Source of the DNA: Lachnospiraceae bacterium
GTDB lineage: Bacteria > Bacillota > Clostridia > Lachnospirales > Lachnospiraceae
Reading direction: 5' to 3'
NCBI GenBank assembly: GCA_902363825.1
Contig: CABJBK010000012.1
Span: 39,215 to 103,214 of the forward strand
Length of the DNA stretch: 64,000 bases
Numbering within the stretch: position 1 is the stretch's first letter; every line of letters starts with the position of its first letter. The notes below the pieces were generated by a model. That model was not told the origin of the DNA. It did no database searches and worked only from the letters and a program-made list of their open reading frames with translations. The position numbers and the translations under genes were made by a program. Shown in pieces: positions 25,325-33,132 of the stretch.

Positions 25325-25720
25325 TTATCTCTTTGAGAACTGCGGAGCGCGACGAGCTGCTTTGAGACCGTATTTCTTTCTTTCTTTCATACGCGGGTCT
25401 CTGGTCAGGAATCCAGCTTTCTTTAAAGCCGGTCTGAAGTCTGCGTCTACGTTTAATAAAGCTCTTGCAACACCATGACGGATTGCTCCTGCCTGGCCTG
25501 TATATCCGCCACCCTTTACGTTTACTAAAACATCAAATTTGTCTGCTGTTTCAGTCAGGGTAAGTGGCTGACGAACGATAACTTTTAAAGTCTCTAATCC
25601 GAAATATTCGTCGATATCTCTTTTATTGATGGTAACTTTACCTGTTCCAGGTACTAAATATACTCTTGCAACAGAAGATTTTCTTCTTCCTGTTCCGTAA
25701 TACTTTGTTGTATTAGCCAA
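25325..25720 (-). CDS. rpsI: 30S ribosomal protein S9
   Basis: The 131-residue protein begins [20 protein letters not shown] and ends with the universal [16 protein letters not shown] tail that reaches the P-site tRNA. The [23 protein letters not shown] core is fully conserved. It starts 24 bases after rplM, as in most bacteria, and belongs to the ecfA1-ecfA2-ecfT-truA-rplM-rpsI block, although rplM has its own strong promoter here. Confidence 0.98.
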   Translation of the reverse strand: MANTTKYYGTGRRKSSVARVYLVPGTGKVTINKRDIDEYFGLETLKVIVRQPLTLTETADKFDVLVNVKGGGYTGQAGAIRHGVARALLNVDADFRPALKKAGFLTRDPRMKERKKYGLKAARRAPQFSKR

Positions 25721-25744
25721 TGTAATCTGCCTCCTTATCTCCGA

Positions 25745-26173
25745 TTAAAATGTTAAAACTTCTGGTTTCTGAGCTGCATGCTTGTGATCCGGTCCTGCAT
25801 ATACAAATAATTTTGTATACATCTGTCTTCCAAGAGGTCCCTTCGGAAGCATACCTTTAACTGCATGTTCGATAACTCTTTCCGGATGTTTTGCCAGCAT
25901 TTCTTTTAATGTAGCAGATTTGAGACCGCCAACATAATCAGAGTGGCTGTAATAGATCTTCTGATCCATCTTCTTGCCGGTTACAGCAATTTTTTCTGCA
26001 TTAACAACGATTACATAATCACCTGTATCAACATGTGGTGTAAAAGTCGGTTTATTCTTTCCTCTTAATACTTTAGCAACTTCGGATGCTAAACGTCCTA
26101 ATGTCATTCCTTCAGCATCTACTACATACCATTTTCTATCTACTGTAGCAGAACTAGCCATAAATGTTTTCAT
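25745..26173 (-). CDS. rplM: 50S ribosomal protein L13
   Basis: The start is ATG 26173 with AAGGAGG seven bases upstream, giving 142 residues beginning [20 protein letters not shown]. The family motifs [30 protein letters not shown] and [11 protein letters not shown] are present. An open frame extends 90 bases upstream but only into the leader. A consensus promoter and a leader of about 170 bases precede the gene, so L13 may control its own synthesis through leader RNA as it does in other bacteria. Confidence 0.98.
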   Translation of the reverse strand: MKTFMASSATVDRKWYVVDAEGMTLGRLASEVAKVLRGKNKPTFTPHVDTGDYVIVVNAEKIAVTGKKMDQKIYYSHSDYVGGLKSATLKEMLAKHPERVIEHAVKGMLPKGPLGRQMYTKLFVYAGPDHKHAAQKPEVLTF

Positions 26174-26348
26174 GGTTTTTCCTCCTTCAAATATGCAACG
26201 CTTTTCCATTGTCGCAAACCACAGTAAGCATACGCCCTGCGAAGTTCTGTGATGTACCGGCACAGTTCCCCGTCTGCGGTTCGTATCTATAGTTCAAATG
26301 TCTGCCGGGGCTTTGGCAAAACATTCCTATACTATGTCAGACTTATGT
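26174..26348 (-). ncRNA. Structured 5' leader of rplM-rpsI, possible L13 leader element
   Basis: About 170 transcribed bases lie between the -10 box and the rplM start. They contain several self-complementary pieces, for example TATGC near 26230 with GCATA near 26197, and CTGTG with CACAG. No terminator is visible, which would fit translational feedback. Autogenous L13 leaders are known in Firmicutes; whether this is one needs a covariance search. Confidence 0.4.
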
Positions 26349-26377
26349 ATTATAGTACACGATGCCCCGCGTGTCAA
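26349..26377 (-). promoter_or_regulatory. Perfect consensus promoter of rplM-rpsI
   Basis: TTGACA (26377-26372), a 17-base spacer and TATAAT (26354-26349): all twelve consensus bases match. Confidence 0.92.
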
Positions 26378-26396
26378 CATTTTTTCCCGGAATTTC

Positions 26397-27149
26397 TCAC
26401 TGTTTTTTGGTCTCATAGGAAATTCCCACCATCGTCAGTCCACATGCCGGGGCAGTCGGTCCCGCCGCGGTCCGGTCACATGCCGCGAGCACCCACGTCA
26501 TATCCTCCGGCTCCCGCTCATGGATGCCGACGGAGATCAGCGTTCCCGCGAGGATGCGCACCATATTATACAAAAATCCGTTTCCGGTGACGCGGATTTT
26601 TATCACATCCTCCTCTTTTGTGACCGTAAGGTCATAGATCGTGCGCACCGTGGTCTCCACCTGCGCTCCGACCGTACAAAAGCTCTTAAAATCATGTTCT
26701 CCGACCAGATATCCCGCCGCCTCTTTCATTGCCTCCACATCGAGCGGACGGTAATAAAAATAGGTATCATGGCGCAGGGTCGGAATCGGAAATCTGCGGT
26801 TTAGGATCCGGTACTCATAGGTCTTTCGGCTGTCCGTAAACCGTGGATGGAAATCTGCCGGCACTTCGGCGGAATCCTGCACCACGATGTCCTCCGGCAG
26901 TCTCTGGTTTAACGCATAGGAGATCTTGTCCGCCGGAATCCTTGTCTCCGTATCAAAAACAGCGACATTCCCAAGCGAATGCACCCCGGCATCCGTCCTG
27001 CTTGCTCCTGTCACTGTGATCTCTTCTCCCAACAGCCCGGTCAGTTTTTCATTTAACACACCCTCCACGGTCACCGCGTTCGGCTGTACCTGCCAGCCGT
27101 GGTACGCGGTGCCGTCGTAGGCAACGATCAGTTTCACTCGTTTTTTCAT
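26397..27149 (-). CDS. truA: tRNA pseudouridine(38-40) synthase
   Basis: The start ATG 27149 overlaps the ecfT stop as ATGA, giving 250 residues beginning MKKRVKLIVAYDGTAYHGWQ. The catalytic Asp is residue 53 in GASRTDAGVHSLGN, and the tRNA-binding RYYEYRILNR-type region and the VTGNGFLYNMVRILAGTLI motif follow. It isomerises uridines 38-40 of tRNA anticodon arms. The order ecfT-truA-rplM-rpsI is the usual Firmicutes arrangement. Confidence 0.96.
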   Translation of the reverse strand: MKKRVKLIVAYDGTAYHGWQVQPNAVTVEGVLNEKLTGLLGEEITVTGASRTDAGVHSLGNVAVFDTETRIPADKISYALNQRLPEDIVVQDSAEVPADFHPRFTDSRKTYEYRILNRRFPIPTLRHDTYFYYRPLDVEAMKEAAGYLVGEHDFKSFCTVGAQVETTVRTIYDLTVTKEEDVIKIRVTGNGFLYNMVRILAGTLISVGIHEREPEDMTWVLAACDRTAAGPTAPACGLTMVGISYETKKQ

Positions 27150-27961
27150 ACTACAAATTTCACCCATACAAAACGCAATGCGAGCATAAATACCAGGTAC
27201 ACGATCAGGATCACATACGCTTTTTTGTCTGCCGCACCATAGGTAAGCGGTTTCATCTTGGTCCTTCCCCCGCCGCCCCGGTAACAGCGCGCCTCCATCG
27301 CCATCGCGAGGTCATTCGCGCGGCGGAACGCGGATACAAAAAGCGGAACCAGAAGCGGGATCATCGCCTTCGCCTTTTTTACGATGTTTCCGCTCTCGAA
27401 ATCAGCGCCTCTTGCCATCTGTGCTTTCATGATCTTGTCCGTCTCCTCTACGAGGATCGGGATAAAACGCAGCGCGATCGACATCATCATCGCGATCTCA
27501 TGCACCGGAAGCTTGATCTTCTGAAGCGGCATCAGTGCCTTCTCAAGACCGTCGGTCAGCTGGTTCGGCGTAGTGGTCAGCGTCATGACCGAAGTGCCGA
27601 TGATCAGATAGATCAGGCGGACTACCATGAGTACCGCGTTTTTGATTCCCTCATAAGTGATCTTAAAGATCCAGAACTGTACGAGCACTTCCCCCTGTGT
27701 CAAAAACAGGTTGAAGATACCGGTGATGATCATCAAAACGATGATCGATTTTAAGCCTTTTACCATATAGGAAAAAGGTACTTTTGAGATCTGGATCACC
27801 GCAGCTAAAAATATGGTTGCCAGCAAAAATGCCGGAATGCCGCGGAATGTAAACAGGGATATGATATAGATCAGGGTTCCAAACAGTTTCACCCGCGGGT
27901 CTAATTTATGCAGAATGGAGTCTGCCGGATAATATTGTCCTAATGTAATGTCTTTTAACAT
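27146..27961 (-). CDS. ecfT: ECF transporter transmembrane subunit EcfT
   Basis: The 271-residue protein begins MLKDITLGQYYPADSILHKLDPRVK, the usual EcfT opening. It has five to six membrane helices and the two coupling motifs MARGADF (about 196) and EARCYRGGGGRTKM (about 228), whose Arg residues contact the two ATPases. It serves several vitamin-specific S components encoded elsewhere; none is in the window. It overlaps ecfA2 by seven bases and truA by four, so it is translationally coupled. Confidence 0.95.
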   Translation of the reverse strand: MLKDITLGQYYPADSILHKLDPRVKLFGTLIYIISLFTFRGIPAFLLATIFLAAVIQISKVPFSYMVKGLKSIIVLMIITGIFNLFLTQGEVLVQFWIFKITYEGIKNAVLMVVRLIYLIIGTSVMTLTTTPNQLTDGLEKALMPLQKIKLPVHEIAMMMSIALRFIPILVEETDKIMKAQMARGADFESGNIVKKAKAMIPLLVPLFVSAFRRANDLAMAMEARCYRGGGGRTKMKPLTYGAADKKAYVILIVYLVFMLALRFVWVKFVV

Positions 27962-28812
27962 GCCTTTTTCCCCAACGCCTTTAAAATTTCATTTTTTGCT
28001 TCATCCACCGTAGTTGCGTTCACATCCACCGGGATACCGTTTTCCTTCAGTTCATGCATCAGGTAGGTCACCTGTGGTGCCGCAAGCCCGATCTTTTCAA
28101 GCTCCTTATAATGTTTAAAGACTTCATGCGGCGCATCGTCAAACATCATTTCTCCATGGTTCATCACAATGATGCGCTCCACATACTGCGCCACATCTTC
28201 CATGCTGTGGGATACCAAAAGGATCGTGATGCCGCGCTCTTTGTGCATCGCGGTAATGAGATCCAAGATCTCGTCACGCCCTTTCGGATCGAGACCTGCC
28301 GTCGGCTCATCCAGGATCAGGACTTCCGGCCGCATCGCAAGCACACCGGCGATCGCCACGCGGCGCTTCTGCCCGCCGGAGAGGTCAAACGGTGACTGGT
28401 AATACAGCTCTTCCTTTAAGCCCACGCTTTTTAACGCCTCAAACGCGCGCAGTCCCGCCTCTTCCTTGGTCAGTCCCTGATTCTTCGGTCCATAACAGAC
28501 ATCATCAAAGATCGTTGTCTCAAAAAGCTGATGTTCCGGGTACTGAAAGACCAGTCCCACCTTGCTTCTCAATTTTCTGAGGTCATAATCCTGCGCGTAG
28601 ATATCTTCCCCGTTATAATAGATCGTTCCGGAAGTTGCCTTCATCAGACCGTTCAGGTGCTGGATCAGCGTTGATTTCCCGGAACCGGTATGTCCGATGA
28701 TCCCGATGAACTGTCCATCCTCGATCTTTAAATTGATGTTTTTCAGCGCCTTGATCTCATACGCGGTTCCGGCACTGTAAGTATAATTTACGTTATCTAA
28801 TATAATTGACAT
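27955..28812 (-). CDS. ecfA2: ECF transporter ATPase EcfA2
   Basis: The 285-residue ABC ATPase has Walker A GHTGSGKST (40-48), Q-loop VFQYPEHQLF, signature LSGGQKRRVAIAG, Walker B VLILDEPTAGLD and the switch SHSMEDV. A C-terminal helical extension ends KALGKKAC. It pairs with EcfA1 as a heterodimer that powers the vitamin ECF module. It follows ecfA1 after 57 bases and overlaps ecfT. The assignment A2 rather than A1 follows gene order and the YPEHQLF Q-loop type. Confidence 0.95.
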   Translation of the reverse strand: MSIILDNVNYTYSAGTAYEIKALKNINLKIEDGQFIGIIGHTGSGKSTLIQHLNGLMKATSGTIYYNGEDIYAQDYDLRKLRSKVGLVFQYPEHQLFETTIFDDVCYGPKNQGLTKEEAGLRAFEALKSVGLKEELYYQSPFDLSGGQKRRVAIAGVLAMRPEVLILDEPTAGLDPKGRDEILDLITAMHKERGITILLVSHSMEDVAQYVERIIVMNHGEMMFDDAPHEVFKHYKELEKIGLAAPQVTYLMHELKENGIPVDVNATTVDEAKNEILKALGKKAC

Positions 28813-28869
28813 GTTCTTCTTCCTATTAAATACTGTCCCGTTCCCCGGGTACAGTTTCTCCGTTACCAG

Positions 28870-29757
28870 TTACTGCTCTTTTATGGCAAGCAGCGCCTCC
28901 ACCAGTTCCTGTCTGGTCAGAATGCCATCCGGGATCGGAAGCCCGCTCTTTTTTAACTCATGCGCAAGCAGCGTGATCTGCGGAACACCAAGACGGTACT
29001 CCTTTAATTCTTCCACCTGGGAAAAAATGCTGCGCGGCGTTCCTTTCATAACGACATGTCCCGCGTCCATGACAAAGACATAATCGGCGTCCACCACTTC
29101 TTCCATATAATGTGTGATCAGTATGATCGTCACACCCGCCTTGCGGTTTAATGCGTGAACCGCCTTTAAAACTTCTTTTCTGCCAAGCGGATCGAGCATG
29201 GCCGTCGGTTCATCGAGCACGATACATTTTGGCTTCATCGCCATAACGCCCGCGATCGCGACACGCTGTTTCTGTCCGCCGGAAAGCTTGTTCGGAGAAT
29301 GTTTCCGGTAAGAGAGCATTCCAACGGAACCGAGGCTTTCCTCCACACGTTTCCAGATCTCCTCCGTCGGCACACCGATGTTTTCCGGTCCGAATCCGAC
29401 ATCCTCCTCGACCACGCTTGCGATGATCTGGTTGTCCGGATTCTGGAATACCATACCGGCGCTCTGTCTGACATCCCAGACATTTTCCTCTTTTGACGCA
29501 TCCTTTCCATCCACATAAAGCGTTCCCTCGGTCGGCACGAGCAAAGCGTTGATATGCTTTGCCAGCGTGGACTTTCCGGAGCCGTTATGCCCTAAGATTG
29601 CAATGAACTGCCCCGGTCTCACGTCGAGGTTTACATGGTCGAGCGCGGTCTGGATGGATTCTACGTTTCCTTCCTCGTCACGCCGGATATACTCATGTAC
29701 CAGCTCTCTCGCATCAATGATGTTTGCATGCTTCTCTTGTTCTGCATTGCTGTTCAT
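28870..29757 (-). CDS. ecfA1: ECF transporter ATPase EcfA1
   Basis: The 295-residue ABC ATPase has Walker [10 protein letters not shown] (about 56-64), Q-loop VFQNPDNQI, signature [13 protein letters not shown], Walker [13 protein letters not shown] and the switch THYMEEV. The N-terminal 15 residues before IIDAREL are extra. It is the first gene of the ecf set. Upstream lies trmL rather than rplQ, which is the usual neighbour in Firmicutes. The ecf genes may be read through from trmL 40 bases upstream. Confidence 0.95.
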   Translation of the reverse strand: MNSNAEQEKHANIIDARELVHEYIRRDEEGNVESIQTALDHVNLDVRPGQFIAILGHNGSGKSTLAKHINALLVPTEGTLYVDGKDASKEENVWDVRQSAGMVFQNPDNQIIASVVEEDVGFGPENIGVPTEEIWKRVEESLGSVGMLSYRKHSPNKLSGGQKQRVAIAGVMAMKPKCIVLDEPTAMLDPLGRKEVLKAVHALNRKAGVTIILITHYMEEVVDADYVFVMDAGHVVMKGTPRSIFSQVEELKEYRLGVPQITLLAHELKKSGLPIPDGILTRQELVEALLAIKEQ

Positions 29758-29797
29758 TTCTGTTTCCTCATAAATGGTCTGCGCTCAGTTCTGCCTG

Positions 29798-30298
29798 CTA
29801 ATCCCAGTGCAGTCTGTGCAGATCTCCTTCCAGTTTCATATGGTCAAAATTGTTCTGGCGCAGTGCCTCGTAGAGCACGATCGCCACGGAATTTGACAGG
29901 TTCAAAGAACGCGTCTCTCCGATCATAGGGATCCGCACGCAGGTATCCGGATGTTTTACAAGGATCTCCTCCGGGATCCCCGCGCTTTCCTTTCCGAACA
30001 TGATGTAACAGTCCGGCTCATAGGAAACTTCCGTATACGTCTGTCTGCTCTTTGTGGTTGCCATATAAATTTTCGCGCCCGGATTCTTCTCCAGGAACTC
30101 CTCGTAGTTTACATAAGTCGTCACGTCCAGGTCGGACCAGTAATCCATTCCCGCGCGCCTGATCGCTTTTTCATTCAGCCGGAATCCAAGCGGCTCGATC
30201 AGATGCAGTCTGGTTCCCGTGGCAACACAGGTTCTTCCGATATTCCCGGTGTTGGACGGAATCTCAGGCTCATAAAGTACAATATTAAGCTTTGCCAT
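29798..30298 (-). CDS. trmL: tRNA (cytidine(34)-2'-O)-methyltransferase
   Basis: The 166-residue SPOUT methyltransferase begins MAKLNIVLYEPEIPSNTGNI, as TrmL does. The knot motifs FGKESAGIP, IPMIGETRSLNLSNSVAIVLYEAL are complete, and an RT at the early ATGTRLHLIEPLGF segment is present. It methylates the ribose of position 34 in tRNA-Leu isoacceptors with AdoMet. It starts one base after the aminotransferase stop, so it belongs to the Lrp-aminotransferase operon. The ecfA1 gene follows. Confidence 0.93.
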   Translation of the reverse strand: MAKLNIVLYEPEIPSNTGNIGRTCVATGTRLHLIEPLGFRLNEKAIRRAGMDYWSDLDVTTYVNYEEFLEKNPGAKIYMATTKSRQTYTEVSYEPDCYIMFGKESAGIPEEILVKHPDTCVRIPMIGETRSLNLSNSVAIVLYEALRQNNFDHMKLEGDLHRLHWD

Positions 30299-30299
30299 T

Positions 30300-31475
30300 T
30301 TACTTTTCCTGCTCCCTCAACTTAATCACAAAATTTTCGATGCGGTCAAGCGCCGTCTTTAAGCTGTCAAGCGAATACGCATAGGAGATCCGGAGAAATC
30401 CCTCGCCGCAGGCACCAAACGCGGTACCCGGTACGACCGCCACCTTCTGGTCTTTTAACAGGGCATTGGCAAATTCATCCGATGTCATGCCAAATTCCCG
30501 GATACACGGAAATGTATAGAACGCGCCGTGCGGCTCAAAGCACGGAAGTCCCATCTCCTCAAAACGGTGCAGTACATATCTTCTTCTGCCGTCGTACTGC
30601 TCACGCATCATCGCCACATCTTCATCCCCGTTTTTTAAGGCATCGACTGCCGCATACTGGCTCGTCGTCGGTGCGCACATGATTGCAAACTGATGGATCT
30701 TTAACATCTGATCTAAGATCAGTCTCGGACCACACGCGTAACCAAGCCGCCAGCCGGTCATTGCATGGGATTTGGAAAAGCCGTTGATCGTGATCGTCCG
30801 CTCCTTCATGCCCGGCAGAGACGCGATCGATACATGGGATTCCTCTCCGTAAGTCAGCTCGGAATAGATCTCATCACTGAGCACGAACAGGTCATGCTGT
30901 TCTACAACCTCTGCGATCGCTTCCAGATCCTCTCTTCGCATAACCGCGCCGGTCGGATTGTTCGGGAACGGAAGCACCAAAAGCTTCGTCTTTGGCGTGA
31001 TCGCAGCTTCAAGTTCCTCTCTCGTCAGGCGGAATTCATTTTCCGCCTTTAACTCAATGATGACCGGTTTGCCGTTCGCCAGAACCGCGCACGGAAGATA
31101 GGAGACATAACTTGGCTGCGGGATCAGCACCTCGTCCCCCGGATCTAACATGGCGCGCATCGCGATATCGATTGCCTCACTGCCGCCTACCGTCACAATG
31201 ATCTCATGATTATAGTCATATTCCAGGTCGTACTTGCGGTACAGATATCTGGAAATCTCCACTTTCAGTTCTTTTAACCCGGCATTGGATGTATAAAAGG
31301 TACGTCCCTTTTCCAGAGAATAGATTCCCTCATCCCGGATATGCCACGGTGTATCAAAATCCGGTTCCCCCACACCAAGTGAGATCGCGTCTTTCATTTC
31401 GCTGACCACATCAAAAAACTTGCGGATACCGGATGGTTCGATTCCTACGATTGTTTCCGACAAAGGATTTCTCAT
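30300..31475 (-). CDS. PLP-dependent class I/II aminotransferase
   Basis: The 391-residue protein is a fold type I aminotransferase with the PLP lysine at about residue 235 in FSKSHAMTGWRLGY. It also has NNPTGAV, SDEIYSELTY and the substrate-binding Arg in GFLRISYA. It most resembles the aspartate/aromatic or PatA-type branch; amino acid specificity cannot be told. Its ATG overlaps the stop of the Lrp-type regulator gene (ATGA), and such regulator-aminotransferase pairs are common in Clostridia. The regulator probably controls amino-acid flux through it. Confidence 0.9.
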   Translation of the reverse strand: MRNPLSETIVGIEPSGIRKFFDVVSEMKDAISLGVGEPDFDTPWHIRDEGIYSLEKGRTFYTSNAGLKELKVEISRYLYRKYDLEYDYNHEIIVTVGGSEAIDIAMRAMLDPGDEVLIPQPSYVSYLPCAVLANGKPVIIELKAENEFRLTREELEAAITPKTKLLVLPFPNNPTGAVMRREDLEAIAEVVEQHDLFVLSDEIYSELTYGEESHVSIASLPGMKERTITINGFSKSHAMTGWRLGYACGPRLILDQMLKIHQFAIMCAPTTSQYAAVDALKNGDEDVAMMREQYDGRRRYVLHRFEEMGLPCFEPHGAFYTFPCIREFGMTSDEFANALLKDQKVAVVPGTAFGACGEGFLRISYAYSLDSLKTALDRIENFVIKLREQEK

Positions 31476-31963
31476 GGTGTCATCAACTCCCTTTCATCCT
31501 TTTTCTGCTCTGCCATCACGGTTCCATGATCCTTGTATTTCTTTAAGATGAAATTCGTTTTTGTGCTGAGTACCGATTCGAGCGGAGAAAGCTTATCTGA
31601 CACAAACTGGGATACCTCACGCAGTGTCCTTCCCTCGATCGTCACCATAAAATCAAAACTTCCGGAGATCAGATAAACCGAATTTACCTCCGGGTAATTG
31701 TAAATGCGCTCTGCCACTTTATCAAAGCCCATGCCGCGCTGCGGGGTCACACGCACTTCGATCAGTGCCGTCACTTTCTCGATCCCGGTCTTATCCCAGT
31801 CGATCAGGGTGTGATAACCACAGATGATATTTTCCGCCTCCATGGCTTCGAGTTCGTTCGCAACCGTCACTTCATCCACGCCAAGAACGATGGCGAGTTC
31901 CTTAAGATCGATCCTGCTGTTTTTCTCTATAAATGTTAAGATTTTTTCGCGCATTCCTTCCAT
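31472..31963 (-). CDS. Lrp/AsnC-family transcriptional regulator
   Basis: The start ATG 31963 has GGAGG eight bases upstream; an in-frame ATG 15 bases earlier lies before that site. The product is 163 residues: an N-terminal helix-turn-helix (about 5-50, with ELAIVLGVDEVTVANELEAME) and a RAM ligand domain (about 65-145, with EVNSVYLISGSFDFMVTIEG). RAM domains bind amino acids and drive octamer formation. The C-terminal tail is basic and acidic. It is cotranscribed with the aminotransferase. A tandem 14-bp repeat sits just upstream and may be its own operator. Confidence 0.92.
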   Translation of the reverse strand: MEGMREKILTFIEKNSRIDLKELAIVLGVDEVTVANELEAMEAENIICGYHTLIDWDKTGIEKVTALIEVRVTPQRGMGFDKVAERIYNYPEVNSVYLISGSFDFMVTIEGRTLREVSQFVSDKLSPLESVLSTKTNFILKKYKDHGTVMAEQKKDERELMTP

Positions 31964-31985
31964 ATTTTCATCCTCCAAAATCTGT

Positions 31986-32013
31986 CTTTTCTATATAATC
32001 TTTTCTATATAAT
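31986..32013. repeat. Tandem 14-bp repeat upstream of the Lrp-type gene
   Basis: CTTTTCTATATAAT occurs twice head to tail (31986-31999 and 32000-32013). It is about 23 bases before the regulator's start codon and holds TATAAT-like -10 boxes in both copies. It may be a double promoter or an autoregulatory site. Confidence 0.6.
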
Positions 32014-32028
32014 ATATGATACCACGCT

Positions 32029-33015
32029 TTAGCAGATCACCCGGTAAAGCTCATCCGGTTTGGGCGGCTCTAAAAACCGTCTTTCCTCCTCGTTTCGCAG
32101 TACACGGTCATTTCCTGCCATTGCTTTTCCGATCACTGCCGCAGGGATCCCTGCCTTTTCCAGTTCATGCACCAGCTGATTTCCATCCTCCGCTGCCATG
32201 AGCATACTCCCGCCGGAGATCAGCTCATAGGGATTGAGCCCGAAAAATTCACAGATCTCAATCGTCTCCTGCCGCACCGGAATCTTTTTTAAGTCGATTT
32301 CAAGTCCGACGCCAGATGCCTCCGCCATTTCCCAGAGCGCTCCGAAAATACCGCCCTCTGTGATGTCATGCATTGCACTAACGCCAGACCTTGCGGCGAC
32401 TGCGGCCTCCGAAAGCACGGAGATATATGCATCCAGATCCTTTGACCGGTCGATAAAGGTCGTAGCGTAGCGGCCGCGCAGTTCCCTCTCCCGCTCTTTC
32501 GCGAGGATCACGGTTCCTTCTATGCCGATCCATTTTGATACCACGATATCCATCCCCGGTCTTGCTCCGCCCGTCTTTATCATCGCATCCTTTTTTACTT
32601 TTCCGACACCGGATACGGAGATCACCGGGCGGTTCACTGCCGCAGACACTTCCGTATGTCCCCCGAGAATCTGCATGTGAAATTTTTCACATGTGGCTTC
32701 CGCGTCACGCATGATCTCTTTTAAGAGGGCTTCCTCACTCTCTTCCGGCAAAAGGATCGTGAGCATTACGCCGACCGGCTCTGCCCCGCTGCTCGCGAGA
32801 TCATTCGCCGTCGTAATGACCGCAAGGCTTCCCATCTCTTTTCCGGTTCCGGTGATCGGGTCTGTTGACATCACAAACACCTCATCGGCTTCGAGCGTAA
32901 GTGCCGCGCAGTCTTCGCCTACGCCGGCTCCTAGAAGCACCTCATCACGCCTGTTGTGCAGTTGTCTTAATACGGAGCGTTTCAACACGCTCTCCTGTAT
33001 CTTTCCTGTCTTCAT
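32029..33015 (-). CDS. AIR-synthase/HypE-like protein
   Basis: The 328-residue protein has the AIRS ATP-binding half (residues about 25-150, with GVGEDCAALTL, MSTDPITGTG and ANDLASSGAEPVGVMLTILLP) and the C-terminal AIRS_C half (about 160-310, with MHDITEGGIFGALWEMAEASGVG). It looks like the HypE/thiamine-monophosphate-kinase superfamily, annotated as AIR synthase related. The C-terminal Cys of genuine HypE, in a PRIC-like end, is replaced here by a VIC ending that may or may not be equivalent. No hydrogenase gene is nearby. The reaction is unknown. Confidence 0.78.
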   Translation of the reverse strand: MKTGKIQESVLKRSVLRQLHNRRDEVLLGAGVGEDCAALTLEADEVFVMSTDPITGTGKEMGSLAVITTANDLASSGAEPVGVMLTILLPEESEEALLKEIMRDAEATCEKFHMQILGGHTEVSAAVNRPVISVSGVGKVKKDAMIKTGGARPGMDIVVSKWIGIEGTVILAKERERELRGRYATTFIDRSKDLDAYISVLSEAAVAARSGVSAMHDITEGGIFGALWEMAEASGVGLEIDLKKIPVRQETIEICEFFGLNPYELISGGSMLMAAEDGNQLVHELEKAGIPAAVIGKAMAGNDRVLRNEEERRFLEPPKPDELYRVIC

Positions 33016-33060
33016 GTTCTCACTTTTATCTCTTTTTTAGACTTTTACATATTTTGTATC

Positions 33061-33089
33061 ATCATATCATTTTGGCAATTATAACGCAA
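33061..33089 (-). promoter_or_regulatory. Promoter of the AIR-synthase-like gene
   Basis: TTGCGT (33089-33084) and TATGAT (33066-33061) are spaced by 17 bases. The -35 overlaps the end of the VanW terminator stem by two bases. Confidence 0.5.
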
Positions 33090-33117
33090 GGCTGTCTCAC
33101 AAAAATGAGACAGCCTT
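33088..33117. terminator. Terminator of the VanW-protein gene
   Basis: A perfect 12-bp stem (33088-33099 with 33106-33117, arm AAGGCTGTCTCA) with a six-base loop follows the stop at 33133 on the minus strand. The T run is on the plus-strand side (CTTCTTGCTTTTTT), so termination efficiency on the minus strand is unsure. Confidence 0.6.
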
Positions 33118-33132
33118 CTTGCTTTTTTATTC

